Below, piece after piece: positions 26,274 to 36,633 of a stretch of 64,000 bases of DNA. A program made the translations under genes and the position numbers. The stretch spans positions 1-64,000 of the forward strand of contig JAJFUQ010000180.1 of the NCBI GenBank assembly GCA_021372355.1. The letters run 5' to 3'. The stretch comes from Nocardiaceae bacterium. GTDB taxonomy: Bacteria > Actinomycetota > Actinomycetes > Mycobacteriales > Mycobacteriaceae. The notes below the pieces were generated by a model, which did no database searches, was not told the DNA's origin, and saw nothing but the letters and a program-made list of their open reading frames with translations. The number at the start of each line of letters is the position of its first letter. The stretch's first letter is position 1.

Positions 26274-26909
26274 TTACCGTACTTCCTGTGAGGAGCCGTC
26301 GACCACGACGGCTTGGTCGTCGCGCAGAGTCCAGTACGGAATACCGAGTCGGCACAGCTCAGCGATGACTTTCGCGCCGGACTGGCCAAGCTCGGGGGAG
26401 TCCCAATGCGGCACGATCGCGTGATCGACGAGTCCGAGGCCGGTCCAGATCGGTTCGATTCCGCAGGTCGGTAACACCTCGTCGACCGGGTCTTCAACCT
26501 GTAATCCATGCAAGCTCGGGGTCATGACGCAAGCGCCGGCGCTGTAGCCCGCGTAGACGAACGAGTCGTTGTTCAGCATCTCCGGCACCACGACGTCGGC
26601 ACCGCAGCGGGCGAACTGGGCCCGCAGGACGAATGTGTTGCCGCCGCGGACCCACAGCACGTCCGTGGTTTCGAGTCGTTCGCGCAGTGCGGTCGTCGCG
26701 CCGACGAACTGCCGAAGATCCAGTTCATCGACCTGAAGACCGAGCTTCTGCAGCGGCACCACATCGCTGGTGACAGCCGATGCACGTGCCGACGCTGGCC
26801 AGGAATCGCACGCATTCGCCACCACGAGAGCCCGTCGACCATTGCCGACGAGTTCGAGGAATCGATCCCGATGAGCGCCGAACCGATATGACGACAGGAA
26901 CAGGCGCAT
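26274..26909 (-). CDS. Peptidase S51 family (dipeptidase E-like)
   Basis: 211 residues from the ATG at 26909, which overlaps the upstream stop (TGATG). It starts MRLFLSSYRFG and carries the nucleophile elbow YAGYSAGACVMTP (Ser), with WVRGGNTFVL earlier and DHAIVPHWDSP (His) later, all S51 hallmarks. Dipeptidase E cleaves N-terminal Asp-X dipeptides. It is co-transcribed with a mycothiol-isomerase-like gene before it and a GlcD-like gene after it. Confidence 0.87.
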   Translation of the reverse strand: MRLFLSSYRFGAHRDRFLELVGNGRRALVVANACDSWPASARASAVTSDVVPLQKLGLQVDELDLRQFVGATTALRERLETTDVLWVRGGNTFVLRAQFARCGADVVVPEMLNNDSFVYAGYSAGACVMTPSLHGLQVEDPVDEVLPTCGIEPIWTGLGLVDHAIVPHWDSPELGQSGAKVIAELCRLGIPYWTLRDDQAVVVDGSSQEVR

Positions 26910-27718
26910 CAGATCGTGAAGGCCAGATTCTCGGCGATCCGTCGGCCGACTTCGACGTCTCCGTCGATCTGGATCGCATCGAGGTGCGCGGCCGGGTCGA
27001 CGCGGCCGCCGCAAAGCCGCACGAACAGCAAGGAGTCCAAGGTCAAGGACGTCGTCGCTGGGCCGGACAGCGATTCGACGACTGCAGCCCGACCCGCGAC
27101 CTCGACGTTGATCGTCTGCTCGAGACCGCCGGTCAGGTGAATGGCGATGCGCGAACCTTCGGGAGCTTTACCGCGCTTGCCGATCGCAAACCCGAGGCTG
27201 CCCGGGATTTCTCCGAACGCCACCTGGGCACGATTTCCGGTCGATGGACCAGGCAGTGACAGTGCATCCCGGATGTCGATTTCGTGCATCCAGCAGTCGA
27301 AGACCCGGATGCGCATGAATCGCGTGTACGTCGTCGGCCCGACTGGCGATGGGGTCTCGGCCTGCCACTGATCGGCGGTCATGGCGCGCAGCGCGGCTTC
27401 CCGACGCGTGATGACGTCCCGGAAAATCGTGCGCATTTCCTGCGGCGACCGAGTGCGGAGTGCGGAGATCCAACGCTCGTTGAATTCGCCGATCGGGTTC
27501 TTGACGTGCGCACCACGCTCGGCGGGACCTGGCGGCGGAGTCTCGCCGAGGAGGAACGACTCGGTTCCGATGACGTGGCTCGCGATGTCCTGCACCGTCC
27601 AGCCAGGCAGGTTCGACGGCTTGTTCCACGACGCGTCGTCCACCGAATCCAGCAGCGTGGCAAGGGCGTTCCACTGCTCGACGAGAGCCTCGTGAATTGC
27701 GTCGTGTGGGAGCGTCAC
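26909..27718 (-). CDS. Maleylpyruvate isomerase/DinB-like mycothiol-dependent family protein
   Basis: A 269-residue protein. The N-terminal four-helix DinB-like domain shows the metal-binding His in WTVQDIASHVIGTE (H48) and a second pair in FDCWMHEIDIRDAL. The C-terminal part (about 180-265) has the small beta/alpha domain found in this family. Members use mycothiol for isomerisation or detoxification. It overlaps the HIT gene upstream by ATGA and the S51 gene downstream by TGATG. Substrate unknown. Confidence 0.85.
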   Translation of the reverse strand: MTLPHDAIHEALVEQWNALATLLDSVDDASWNKPSNLPGWTVQDIASHVIGTESFLLGETPPPGPAERGAHVKNPIGEFNERWISALRTRSPQEMRTIFRDVITRREAALRAMTADQWQAETPSPVGPTTYTRFMRIRVFDCWMHEIDIRDALSLPGPSTGNRAQVAFGEIPGSLGFAIGKRGKAPEGSRIAIHLTGGLEQTINVEVAGRAAVVESLSGPATTSLTLDSLLFVRLCGGRVDPAAHLDAIQIDGDVEVGRRIAENLAFTI

Positions 27719-28155
27719 TGGGCGTCCTCTGCATTGAGTCGTTGAATGCCTTCGCGAATGTGCTCGGCTACCTGCTCGCGGCCCCGCGGTCGTCGGGTCA
27801 CGAACCCGATGCCGAATTGCACGATGTCGCGATGCTTGCGCGGCACAACGTGCAAATGCGTGTGGTGGACGGTCTGAAAGGCCGCGCGACCGTCGTTGAT
27901 GAGGAGGTTCGCACCATCAGACCCGAGCTCGGAACGGCGAAGCGCGCGGGCGATCAGATGACCGACCCGGAACACATCGGCGGCGAGGTCGGGATCGAGG
28001 TGATCCAGGGTTGCCGAGTGCGACTTCGGGATAACCAGAGTGTGGCCGGCGGTGATCGGCCGGACGTCGAGGAACGCGAGAACGAGGTCGTCCTCGTAGA
28101 CCACGATCGCCGGAGCCTCGCGGGAAACGATCTTGCAGAAGATGCATCCATCCAC
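27715..28155 (-). CDS. HIT-family nucleotide-binding hydrolase
   Basis: A 146-residue histidine-triad protein. It starts DGCIFCKIVSREAPA with the CxxC zinc pair (C4, C7), has PITAGHTLVIPKSH, and carries the catalytic triad as HTHLHVVP (H98, H100, H102). HIT proteins cleave nucleoside phosphoramidates and related adenylates. It is the first gene of a minus-strand operon with the mycothiol-type, S51 and GlcD-like genes, divergent from pntAA (117-bp gap). Confidence 0.93.
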   Translation of the reverse strand: MDGCIFCKIVSREAPAIVVYEDDLVLAFLDVRPITAGHTLVIPKSHSATLDHLDPDLAADVFRVGHLIARALRRSELGSDGANLLINDGRAAFQTVHHTHLHVVPRKHRDIVQFGIGFVTRRPRGREQVAEHIREGIQRLNAEDAQ

Positions 28156-28272
28156 GGGCTCAGACTAGGGGAGACGCGCGGGGGTCGGGCGTTTTGGAGC
28201 CACTGATCCTCACGTAGTCTCACCCTCGAAACATCGGGCACGAGAGGTCCGAGAATCGCAGGAGACGTACGC

Positions 28273-29373
28273 GTGACCAATCAGGCTTCACCCCGCCCGA
28301 CCATCGGAGTCGTTCGCGAAACCACTCCAGGCGAGATGCGGGTAGCACTTGTCCCGAAAGCCGTCGAGGCCTTGATCGGGCGCGGTGCCGACGTCATCGT
28401 GGAAGCCGGGGCGGGTGCCGGCGCACGCTTCGCCGACGACGAATACACGCACGTCGGAGCGACGATCGGCGACCCATGGCGAGCAGATCTGGTTCTCACG
28501 ATCGCGCCGCCGGCGCCCGATGAGATCAGGCGCCTGAGGGCCGGACAAACGATCGTCGGGATGCTGAATCCGAAGGGCAACCCGGAGATCATCGACGATT
28601 TGAAGGCCCGCGGAGTGCAGGCGTTCGCGCTGGAGGCGCTGCCCCGCACCTCGCGCGCCCAGACCATGGATGCGCTGTCCTCGCAGGCGAATGTCGCCGG
28701 CTACAAGGCCGTCGTTCTCGCGGCCTGGGAGTCGACGCGGTTCTTCCCGATGCTCACCACGGCTGCCGGAACCGTAAAGCCCGCGCAGGTCCTGGTCCTG
28801 GGTGTGGGAGTCGCGGGATTGCAGGCACTGGCCACCGCCAAGCGACTCGGCGGACGAACCACCGGTTACGACGTTCGGCCCGAGGTCGCCGAACAGGTCC
28901 GGTCGGTCGGCGCTCAGTGGCTCGACGTCGGAATCTCGGCCGCCGGTGAGGGTGGTTATGCCCGTGCGCTGACCGACGAGGAGAAGTCCCAGCAGCAGGC
29001 CGCCATAGAAGCCGCCGTCAAGGCATCCGACATCGTCATCACGACGGCTCTCGTCCCGGGGCGGCCCGCGCCCGTGCTGGTGACCAAGAACGCCGTCCGT
29101 TACATGCGTCCCGGCAGCGTCATCATCGACCTCGCGGGGGAGACCGGCGGCAACTGTGAGTGGTCCGTGCCGGGGCAGACGATCGACAAGTTCGGCGTCA
29201 CGATCTCCGCGCCGCTGAACCTGCCGGCCTCGATGCCCGAGCACGCCAGCGATCTGTACTCGAAGAACATCCTCTCGTTTCTTGACCTGATCCTGAAGGA
29301 CGGCGAGATCGCACCCGATTTCGACGACGACATCATTGCCGCTTCGTGCATCACCGGGGGACTTCATGGATAA
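28273..29373 (+). CDS. pntAA: NAD(P) transhydrogenase subunit alpha part 1 (PntAA)
   Basis: 366 residues from a GTG with AGGAG 8 bp upstream. It is the soluble NAD(H)-binding domain I: N-terminal IGVVRETTPGEMRVALVPKAVE, the alanine-dehydrogenase-like region QTMDALSSQANVAGYKAV and the Rossmann motif LVLGVGVAGLQALATAKRLG. With PntAB and PntB it forms the proton-translocating enzyme that reduces NADP+ with NADH. The split alpha subunit is usual in actinobacteria and Rhodospirillum. It overlaps pntAB. Confidence 0.95.
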   Translation: MTNQASPRPTIGVVRETTPGEMRVALVPKAVEALIGRGADVIVEAGAGAGARFADDEYTHVGATIGDPWRADLVLTIAPPAPDEIRRLRAGQTIVGMLNPKGNPEIIDDLKARGVQAFALEALPRTSRAQTMDALSSQANVAGYKAVVLAAWESTRFFPMLTTAAGTVKPAQVLVLGVGVAGLQALATAKRLGGRTTGYDVRPEVAEQVRSVGAQWLDVGISAAGEGGYARALTDEEKSQQQAAIEAAVKASDIVITTALVPGRPAPVLVTKNAVRYMRPGSVIIDLAGETGGNCEWSVPGQTIDKFGVTISAPLNLPASMPEHASDLYSKNILSFLDLILKDGEIAPDFDDDIIAASCITGGLHG

Positions 29374-29658
29374 GACGCTTCTGGCCAATCTCGCGATCCT
29401 GGTGTTGTCCGGTTTCGTCGGATTCGCGGTCATCTCCAAGGTGCCGAACACCCTGCACACGCCGCTGATGTCGGGCACCAACGCGATTCACGGAATCGTC
29501 GTGCTGGGTGCGCTGGTCGTGCTGGGCAAGGTGCAGCACCCCTCGATCTTGGTTCAGTTCGTGCTGTTCGTCGCGGTCGTCTTCGGAACCCTGAACGTCA
29601 TCGGAGGTTTCGTCGTGACGGACCGGATGCTCGGGATGTTCAAGTCGAAGGACCGCGC

Positions 29659-29662
<4 letters not shown>
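29366..29662 (+). CDS. pntAB: NAD(P) transhydrogenase subunit alpha part 2 (PntAB)
   Basis: A 98-residue membrane subunit from the ATG at 29366 (GGGGG 6 bp upstream, overlapping the pntAA end by 8 bp). It has three hydrophobic helices (about 4-23, 37-53, 62-85), with the family segment VPNTLHTPLMSGTNAIHG. It contributes the first half of the proton channel. The stop overlaps the pntB start by ATGA. Confidence 0.95.
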
Positions 29663-31053
<1,391 letters not shown>

Positions 31054-31075
31054 GCGACCGACTGCTGGCTGCGGA

Positions 31076-31603
31076 TCAGGGGATGGTGACAACCTGACCG
31101 ACGTTGATGACGTCGGGGTTGTCGATGCCACTCGCCGCAGCGATCTCGGGGTAGCGGCCGCCGTCGCCGTAGAACTTCTCGGCGATCGCCCACAGCGTGT
31201 CACCGTCCTCGACGGTGTAGGAGCGAGGTTCGGGCGGAGTCTCGACCGGCCGTGGGGCGACTTCGACGGTGGCGGTGTTTGTTGCCCACAGCCTCGAGTT
31301 GTCGGTGCCGGTCAGAACGAGGTTTCCGTCGTCCAGGACGGTGAGACTGCGCGCCGGCTGGCCACCGGTCTGTGACGCCCAGACGGGCTGATCGTCGGCG
31401 GTGTACGCAACGAAGTTGCCGTCTTCTTGCAGCGTCGCCCGAACGGTTGCTTTACCGTCCGTCTGCGAGGCCCAGGTCGGCTTGCCCAGAGTTGCCAGGA
31501 CGAGGTTTCCGTCCGGCTGAAGAGTGAGAGTGATGCTCCCATTGCCGGAGGTGATGGAATCGCCGCTTTTCAGACTCTGTCCAACCTGCAGTGCGTCTGT
31601 CAT
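31076..31603 (-). CDS. B-lectin (bulb-type mannose lectin) domain fused to LysM
   Basis: A 175-residue protein. Residues about 5-110 contain three lectin-type strands, each ending in the mannose-binding pattern: LQPDGNLVLA, LQEDGNFVAY and VLDDGNLVLT with WASQT spacers. A Pro-rich linker leads to a C-terminal LysM domain (about 127-175: YTVEDGDTLWAIAEKFYGDG, INVGQVVTIP). LysM binds peptidoglycan. No signal peptide or membrane helix is seen, so export would need another route. The gene is convergent with pntB (22-bp gap). Confidence 0.85.
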   Translation of the reverse strand: MTDALQVGQSLKSGDSITSGNGSITLTLQPDGNLVLATLGKPTWASQTDGKATVRATLQEDGNFVAYTADDQPVWASQTGGQPARSLTVLDDGNLVLTGTDNSRLWATNTATVEVAPRPVETPPEPRSYTVEDGDTLWAIAEKFYGDGGRYPEIAAASGIDNPDVINVGQVVTIP

Positions 31604-31677
31604 CGAACTTCCTTACTGTGCGGGTTTGGCGCGTGGCGCTGTGTGGGCACTACCCGCCCGACAGTCTGGACAAACAG

Positions 31678-31694
31678 CGGCACGGCGCGTGCCG
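31678..31694 (-). terminator. GC-rich hairpin downstream of bkdC
   Basis: CGGCACG-GCG-CGTGCCG is a perfect 7-bp stem with a 3-nt loop, 56 bp past the bkdC stop on the same strand and 75 bp before the lectin gene. There is no U-run, so it is a U-less terminator or processing site. The remaining 146-bp gap shows nothing else. Confidence 0.45.
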
Positions 31695-31749
31695 TGTCAC
31701 CACGAGTTCGCTCGAGCGTTGCCGACGCCGAGCATGGACCGAGATCGAC

Positions 31750-32814
31750 CTAGCCGAGCAGAGGCAACGGGTCCGACAGTGCGTCGCCGAGAGCGGCCAG
31801 GAACTTCGAACCCTGTTCACCGTCGACCACACGATGGTCGAACGACAAGGCGAGCGTCGTCACCCAGCGTGGGACCACCTGATCGTCAACAACCCACGGC
31901 CGCTTGGCGACCTTGCCGAGAGCGAGGATCGCCGCCTCGCCGGGGTTGAGCATCGGGGTTCCGGTGTCGACTCCGAAGACGCCGATGTTGGTGATCGTGA
32001 AGGTGCTTCCGCGCAGGTCGCTCGGTTGGGCTTGGCCGCTTCGCGCGACGCCGGTGACGGTCTCGATCGCCTGACACATCTCGCGGAGCCGGAATTTCGC
32101 GGCGTCGCGGATGACCGGAACCAAGAGGCCACGCGGACTTGCCGTGGCAATCCCGAGATGGGTCGTCGTGTGCTGGATGATCTCGTCGTCCGCCCACTGC
32201 GAGTTGATCGTCGGGTGTTCCGGCATCAGGAGGCAGCACAGTCGACTGATGATTCCCAGGGCGGTCACCCGGACGCCGTCGTAGTACGGCGAAGCCCGGA
32301 GGTGGGCGATGAGGTCGGCGGACGCCGTGCAGTCGACCGTCAAGAACTCCGTGACGTACGGAATGTTGGCGCTCGCCGTCATCGCCTCGGCGGTCGCGCG
32401 ACGGACGCCAACGACGGGCATACGCACGTCCTCGACCGTGATGGGCCGGTCGGTCTGGACCGCAGAGAGGTCGACGCCGAGTTCGCGCGCGAGCTTGCGC
32501 GCTGCCGGCTTCGCGTCCGGACGTCGTCGAGTCGACTCCTCCTTTTTCGGCCCGGTTCCGACGAGCATCTTTTCGTCTGTCTCGAACGTGAGGAGCGGCG
32601 CCCCGACGAGAATCGTCTCGCCGGGCTTGGCGATCAACTCGGCAACGGTTCCCGCCACGGGTGATGGCAGTTCGACGAGTGCCTTGGCCGTCTCGACCTC
32701 GGCGATGACCTGGTTCAGGACGACCGTGTCTCCCACGGCGACCTTCCATTCGACGAGGTCGGCGTCGGTGAGTCCTTCTCCGAGGTCAGGTAGGCGAAAC
32801 TCCTGTGTGCTCAT
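31750..32814 (-). CDS. bkdC: 2-oxo acid dehydrogenase E2 (dihydrolipoyl acyltransferase)
   Basis: A 354-residue E2. The lipoyl domain (1-75) has the lipoylation site in EVETAKALVELPS. The peripheral-subunit-binding segment is KPAARKLARELGVDLSAV, and the catalytic domain ends with SFDHRVVDGEQGSKFL, the HxxxDG motif. It has one lipoyl domain and a short catalytic domain. It overlaps bkdB by ATGA. With E1a and E1b it forms the branched-chain 2-oxo acid dehydrogenase that feeds isobutyryl-, isovaleryl- and 2-methylbutyryl-CoA. No E3 gene is adjacent. Confidence 0.92.
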   Translation of the reverse strand: MSTQEFRLPDLGEGLTDADLVEWKVAVGDTVVLNQVIAEVETAKALVELPSPVAGTVAELIAKPGETILVGAPLLTFETDEKMLVGTGPKKEESTRRRPDAKPAARKLARELGVDLSAVQTDRPITVEDVRMPVVGVRRATAEAMTASANIPYVTEFLTVDCTASADLIAHLRASPYYDGVRVTALGIISRLCCLLMPEHPTINSQWADDEIIQHTTTHLGIATASPRGLLVPVIRDAAKFRLREMCQAIETVTGVARSGQAQPSDLRGSTFTITNIGVFGVDTGTPMLNPGEAAILALGKVAKRPWVVDDQVVPRWVTTLALSFDHRVVDGEQGSKFLAALGDALSDPLPLLG

Positions 32815-33788
32815 GCCGCGAGGGCACGGTCGACGGCGGCGAGGATCCGGTCCGGACTCGGCAGGTAGTTCATCTCCAGCCGGGATGCCGGATACGGGGT
32901 GTCGAAACCTCCGACTCGGAGCACTGGTGCCTCCAATTGGTAGAAGCAGCGTTCGGAAATGCGGGCAGCGATCTCGGCGCCGAGTCCCGCGAACACCGGA
33001 GCCTCGTGCACCACGATGAGTCGGCCGGTCTTGCGGACCGACGACTCGAGGGTGTCGAAATCGATCGGGGACAGGGATCGCAGGTCGACGACCTCCAGTG
33101 ACCGGCCCTCGGACTCGGCGGTGTCAGCAGCAGCCATCGCGGTCGCGACCATCGGTCCGTACGTCGCGATCGTCACGTCGGTGCCGGTCCGCAAGATACG
33201 GGCGCGGTGTGGCGGGAACTCGATCGGGTGCTCGAGATCGACGTTGGCCTTGTCCCAGTAGCGTCGCTTCGGTTCGAAGAAGATGACTGGATCGTCTAGA
33301 GCGATTGCCTGCTGAATCATCGAGTAGGCGTCGACTGGGTTGCTCGGGGTCATCACGCGGAGGCCGGCGGTGTGCGCGAAGTAAACCTCGGGCGATTCCG
33401 AATGGTGTTCGACCGCGCCGATCCCGCCGCCGAAGGGGATGCGAATCGTCAGCGGAACCTTCACCCGCCCTTGCGTGCGGTAATGGATCTTCGCGACCTG
33501 CGAGACGATCTGGTCAAACGCGGGGTACACGAATCCATCGAATTGGATCTCGCAGACCGGGCGGTAGCCGCGCATCGCGAGACCGAACGCCGTACCGACG
33601 ATTCCGGACTCGGCGAGGGGAGTGTCGATGACGCGGTTGTTGCCGAAGTCCTTTTGGAGCGTGTCGGTCACGCGGAACACACCGCCGAGCGTGCCGACGT
33701 CCTCGCCCATGATGAGCACCTTGGGGTCGTTTTCCAACGCCTTGCGTAGCCCGGCGTTGAGGGCAGCGGCGAACGTCATGATCGTCAT
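32811..33788 (-). CDS. bkdB: 2-oxo acid dehydrogenase E1 beta subunit
   Basis: A 325-residue transketolase-like E1 beta. It starts IMTFAAALNAGLRKALENDP with VLIMGEDVGTLGGVFRVT, then PLAESGIVGTAFGLAMRGYRPV and the active-site region GAVEHHSESPEVYFAHT. It pairs with E1 alpha to decarboxylate 2-oxo acids with thiamine diphosphate. It overlaps bkdA and bkdC by ATGA at both ends. Confidence 0.93.
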   Translation of the reverse strand: MTIMTFAAALNAGLRKALENDPKVLIMGEDVGTLGGVFRVTDTLQKDFGNNRVIDTPLAESGIVGTAFGLAMRGYRPVCEIQFDGFVYPAFDQIVSQVAKIHYRTQGRVKVPLTIRIPFGGGIGAVEHHSESPEVYFAHTAGLRVMTPSNPVDAYSMIQQAIALDDPVIFFEPKRRYWDKANVDLEHPIEFPPHRARILRTGTDVTIATYGPMVATAMAAADTAESEGRSLEVVDLRSLSPIDFDTLESSVRKTGRLIVVHEAPVFAGLGAEIAARISERCFYQLEAPVLRVGGFDTPYPASRLEMNYLPSPDRILAAVDRALAA

Positions 33789-34873
33789 GACGCAACCTCC
33801 TCGCCATCCGAGAGGAACGTCGCGTATTCAGCCCTTGCGTCCTCCAGGAACGAATGCGGCGTGGAGTAGACATGGTCGAACATCGTCAGCGGTGCCGGCG
33901 TCTCGAGTGCGATGGTGGCCGCGCGGAGATCGGCGGCGATCGCGTCTGCCTTCTCCTGAATTCGCGACTCGAACTCGGCGTCGAAGAACCCCTCGTTTTC
34001 GAGCAGGCGACGCAATCGCAGAATCGGGTCGCGGGCCTTCCAGATTTCGAGCTCGGCCTGCGCCCGATAGCGGGTCGGATCATCCGACGTGGTGTGCGGG
34101 CCCATCCGGTAGGTGAGCGCTTCGATGTAGAACGGACCGTTGCCTTCGCGAACGTGTTGGACAGCCATGCGGGTCACGGCGAGGACCGCGAGAACGTCGT
34201 TCCCGTCGACCTGGACACTGGGGATGCCGTAGCCAGTAGCGCGTTGGGCCAACGGGGTCGAGCTCTGCGTCGTCACCGGAACGCTGATTGCCCAGTGGTT
34301 GTTCTGGCAGAAGAACACCAGCGGAACCGACCACGTGCTCGCGAAGACCATGGCCTCAGCCATGTCACCCTGGCTGGTCGCGCCGTCGCCGAAGTAGGTC
34401 ATCACGGCGATGTCGGCGCCGTCGAGGTGCGCGCCGTACGCATATCCGGTCGCGTGCAATCCCTGGGAGCCGACCACGATGCCCGGATTGGTGATGTTGA
34501 ACTCGTAGGGGTCCCAGTTCGACAACGTGGCGCCTCGCCACATCGGCAGGATGTCCGACGGTGCAACGCCGCGGCAGTAGGCGACACCAGTTTCGCGGTA
34601 GCTCTGGAAGACGAAGTCGTCAGGTTCGAGAGCGTGTGCAGACCCGACCTGCGCGGCTTCCTGTCCAAGTAGGGGCACCCACAACGACAGCTCGCCCTGG
34701 CGCTGAAGTGCGGTTGCTTCGGCATCGATGCGTCGGACGACGACGAGATCTTCATAAAGTTGACGCAGTTGCGTCGGCCCGATATCGCTGACCATTCGGC
34801 TGTACTCGCGATTGAGTACGCGCCGCCCATCGGGCTGGATCAGCTGAACGGGATAAGTGCTTTTGACACTCAT
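33785..34873 (-). CDS. bkdA: 2-oxo acid dehydrogenase E1 alpha subunit
   Basis: 362 residues from the ATG at 34873, with AGGAGGGGTG directly upstream; an earlier in-frame ATG at 34912 has no such site. The thiamine-diphosphate motif is YFGDGATSQGDMAEAM, and AYRMGPHTTSDDPTRYR and MWRGATLSNWDPYEF are typical of branched-chain E1a. It is the first gene of the bkdA-B-C operon. Regulation is not apparent in the 75-bp gap upstream, which separates it from a nuclease gene. Confidence 0.93.
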   Translation of the reverse strand: MSVKSTYPVQLIQPDGRRVLNREYSRMVSDIGPTQLRQLYEDLVVVRRIDAEATALQRQGELSLWVPLLGQEAAQVGSAHALEPDDFVFQSYRETGVAYCRGVAPSDILPMWRGATLSNWDPYEFNITNPGIVVGSQGLHATGYAYGAHLDGADIAVMTYFGDGATSQGDMAEAMVFASTWSVPLVFFCQNNHWAISVPVTTQSSTPLAQRATGYGIPSVQVDGNDVLAVLAVTRMAVQHVREGNGPFYIEALTYRMGPHTTSDDPTRYRAQAELEIWKARDPILRLRRLLENEGFFDAEFESRIQEKADAIAADLRAATIALETPAPLTMFDHVYSTPHSFLEDARAEYATFLSDGEEVAS

Positions 34874-34948
34874 CACCCCTCCTTGTTGTGCAGCATGTGT
34901 CGCTGTACTCAATAGGATGCGCCGAAAAGTCAGAACCGGCCACCATGA

Positions 34949-35617
34949 TCAACATTTACGTGAAACACGCTGTACTGCTTGGTAGTCCGCTGCAGTGACC
35001 GGTAGGTCGTAACGGAGTGAAGCGGCCAGATATTTGGTGACATAAAAGCATCTGTACGCCGGTTCCGGGAGCCATTCGCTCGGCGTCGAGTCGCCTTTCG
35101 ATTGGTTCTCGTCGCCGCGCACCGCGAGAAGGTTCGCTTCGAGGTCGTTGGCGAATCGCATCCTCTTGTCGAGAGTCCACTGCGAAGCGCCCAAATCCCA
35201 CGCCGCCGCGAGCGGAACGACGTGATCGATCTGCACGTCTCCCGAGCGGGAACGGCTGAATTCGACCTCTTGGCCGGAGTACGGGTCATGGAGGATCCCG
35301 CTGAGAACGACGCAGTCATGGGTGCCTGGTTTGAATGCGACGGTCGTCAACTGCGCAGCGAGGACGTTGTTCCGGGTATCGCATCCATCGTGACCGCCGG
35401 GCGCGTCGGTGTCGTCCGACCACGCTGGGCCGAAGACGCATCCGGCGCCCGCTTTGCAGCTGCGTTCGTAACCGGGGACGTCGGGACGGTGATCGACGAC
35501 GCGGACAGCCGACAGCAGCCTTTCGACTTCGCTGCGCGGCGGACTGCCCGGTGCCGGCGGGACTGCAGCACAGCCCGCCAGCACCAAGGCAACACACGCG
35601 ATTGCGAGTCGAATCAT
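34949..35617 (-). CDS. Lipoprotein HNH nuclease (GmrSD C-terminal-like)
   Basis: A 222-residue protein with a lipoprotein signal ending LVLAGCAAV (C16). The HNH core is visible: QIDHVVPLAAAWDLGASQW, then NDLEANLLAVRGDENQSKGD and SEWLPEPAYRCFYV. These match the DUF1524/GmrSD C-terminal HNH family, which is common in secreted actinobacterial proteins. A role in degrading external DNA, or in competition, is inferred. The start overlaps the stop of the unknown gene upstream (ATGA). Confidence 0.87.
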   Translation of the reverse strand: MIRLAIACVALVLAGCAAVPPAPGSPPRSEVERLLSAVRVVDHRPDVPGYERSCKAGAGCVFGPAWSDDTDAPGGHDGCDTRNNVLAAQLTTVAFKPGTHDCVVLSGILHDPYSGQEVEFSRSRSGDVQIDHVVPLAAAWDLGASQWTLDKRMRFANDLEANLLAVRGDENQSKGDSTPSEWLPEPAYRCFYVTKYLAASLRYDLPVTAADYQAVQRVSRKC

Positions 35618-36513
35618 GCGGTCTTGCTGACCGGCGCGAAGAGCCGCACGAGTTCCGACGCCGAGGACGCGCTCACCTCGTCAGTGACCAACGCGCCCAG
35701 CGCGAACATCATCCGGTCGTCGAATCGCCAGGTTTCCTGTCGGGATTCGCCGGCCGCGACGAGGTAGGCGTGCTCTGCGACCTCACGCTTGCCGGCGAAG
35801 AACGCCGCGATTCCTGCAGCTACCACGGCTTCGACGCGCGCCTGACCGGACAGCTGTTTCGCCGCGGCGGTGAAAACCCCCATGGCCTTCGCCGGGGCGA
35901 CGTCGATCGCCCGGATTGCCTCATCTCGGCTGTCCTCCGAGTACATCAGCACACCACCGGTCCGCGCGTAGTCGTGGATTTCCCGTCCGGCGGCGATGCT
36001 GCGTGCGAATCGTTCGAGGGGTGCCTCGATCGACTTGAACCGCGTTGGTTTGGCATAGCTCCAATCGTTGCGGCAGAAGGTCTCGGAGAATCCGCAGAAC
36101 TCCCAGTGCCCGAGGAAGCGGTGCGCGGAGTGCACGACCGACCGTTCGACGTGCCCGTGGGTACCGCTGATGTATTCATCCCAGGAACCGGACTGAAGCG
36201 AATCGACGCCGATCAGCATGTGCGGAGACGGAAGATAGAAGCTCGCGGCGCGGCTGAGTACTGCCACCGGATTGTGGCAGACCGCAACCAGGACGGTCGA
36301 CGTGGCTTGTGCCCGGTTCTTCGCCTCTTGTGCGTACTCGCGCAGAGTTTCATCGCTGGCGTGCGCCGTCAGACACGCGATGCCCGCGAGCTGGCCGTTC
36401 GGATGCAGCAGCAGCGAGAACAGCGTCTCGTGCGGACCCGAGTCGTACGCGTCCGCGTACATCAGTCGGAGTCCGCTGACGACGTCGGACGGGTTCGGAA
36501 AGGTGTTTTTCAT
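35614..36513 (-). CDS. Hypothetical protein, coupled to the HNH nuclease gene
   Basis: A 299-residue soluble protein from the ATG at 36513 (GGAGAAGGGA upstream; TTG at 36516 is weaker). The first half shows LFSLLLHPNGQLAGIACLTAH and AQATSTVLVAVCHNPVAVL; the C-terminal half is helical (FAGKREVAEHAYLVAAGESR). A loose resemblance to actinobacterial DUF4192-type proteins exists, but I cannot assign it. It overlaps the nuclease gene by ATGA, so the two are translationally linked. Function unknown. Confidence 0.65.
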   Translation of the reverse strand: MKNTFPNPSDVVSGLRLMYADAYDSGPHETLFSLLLHPNGQLAGIACLTAHASDETLREYAQEAKNRAQATSTVLVAVCHNPVAVLSRAASFYLPSPHMLIGVDSLQSGSWDEYISGTHGHVERSVVHSAHRFLGHWEFCGFSETFCRNDWSYAKPTRFKSIEAPLERFARSIAAGREIHDYARTGGVLMYSEDSRDEAIRAIDVAPAKAMGVFTAAAKQLSGQARVEAVVAAGIAAFFAGKREVAEHAYLVAAGESRQETWRFDDRMMFALGALVTDEVSASSASELVRLFAPVSKTA

Positions 36514-36633
36514 CAAAGGTCCCTTCTCCGGTGAGTGCGCCGCGCAGTTCTGCGGCGACGCGGACGATCATGGACTGCCCCTCGGACAAGTCGCCGCCGC
36601 GAACGGTTCGGGTGGTCCGGTAGAACGTCAGAT

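Noticed and set aside
36350..36589. Minus-strand 79-codon frame starting MSEGQSMIVRV
   Set aside because: Its start looks gene-like, but it overlaps the longer unknown gene (start 36513), whose ribosome-binding site lies inside it, and its translation turns Arg-rich.
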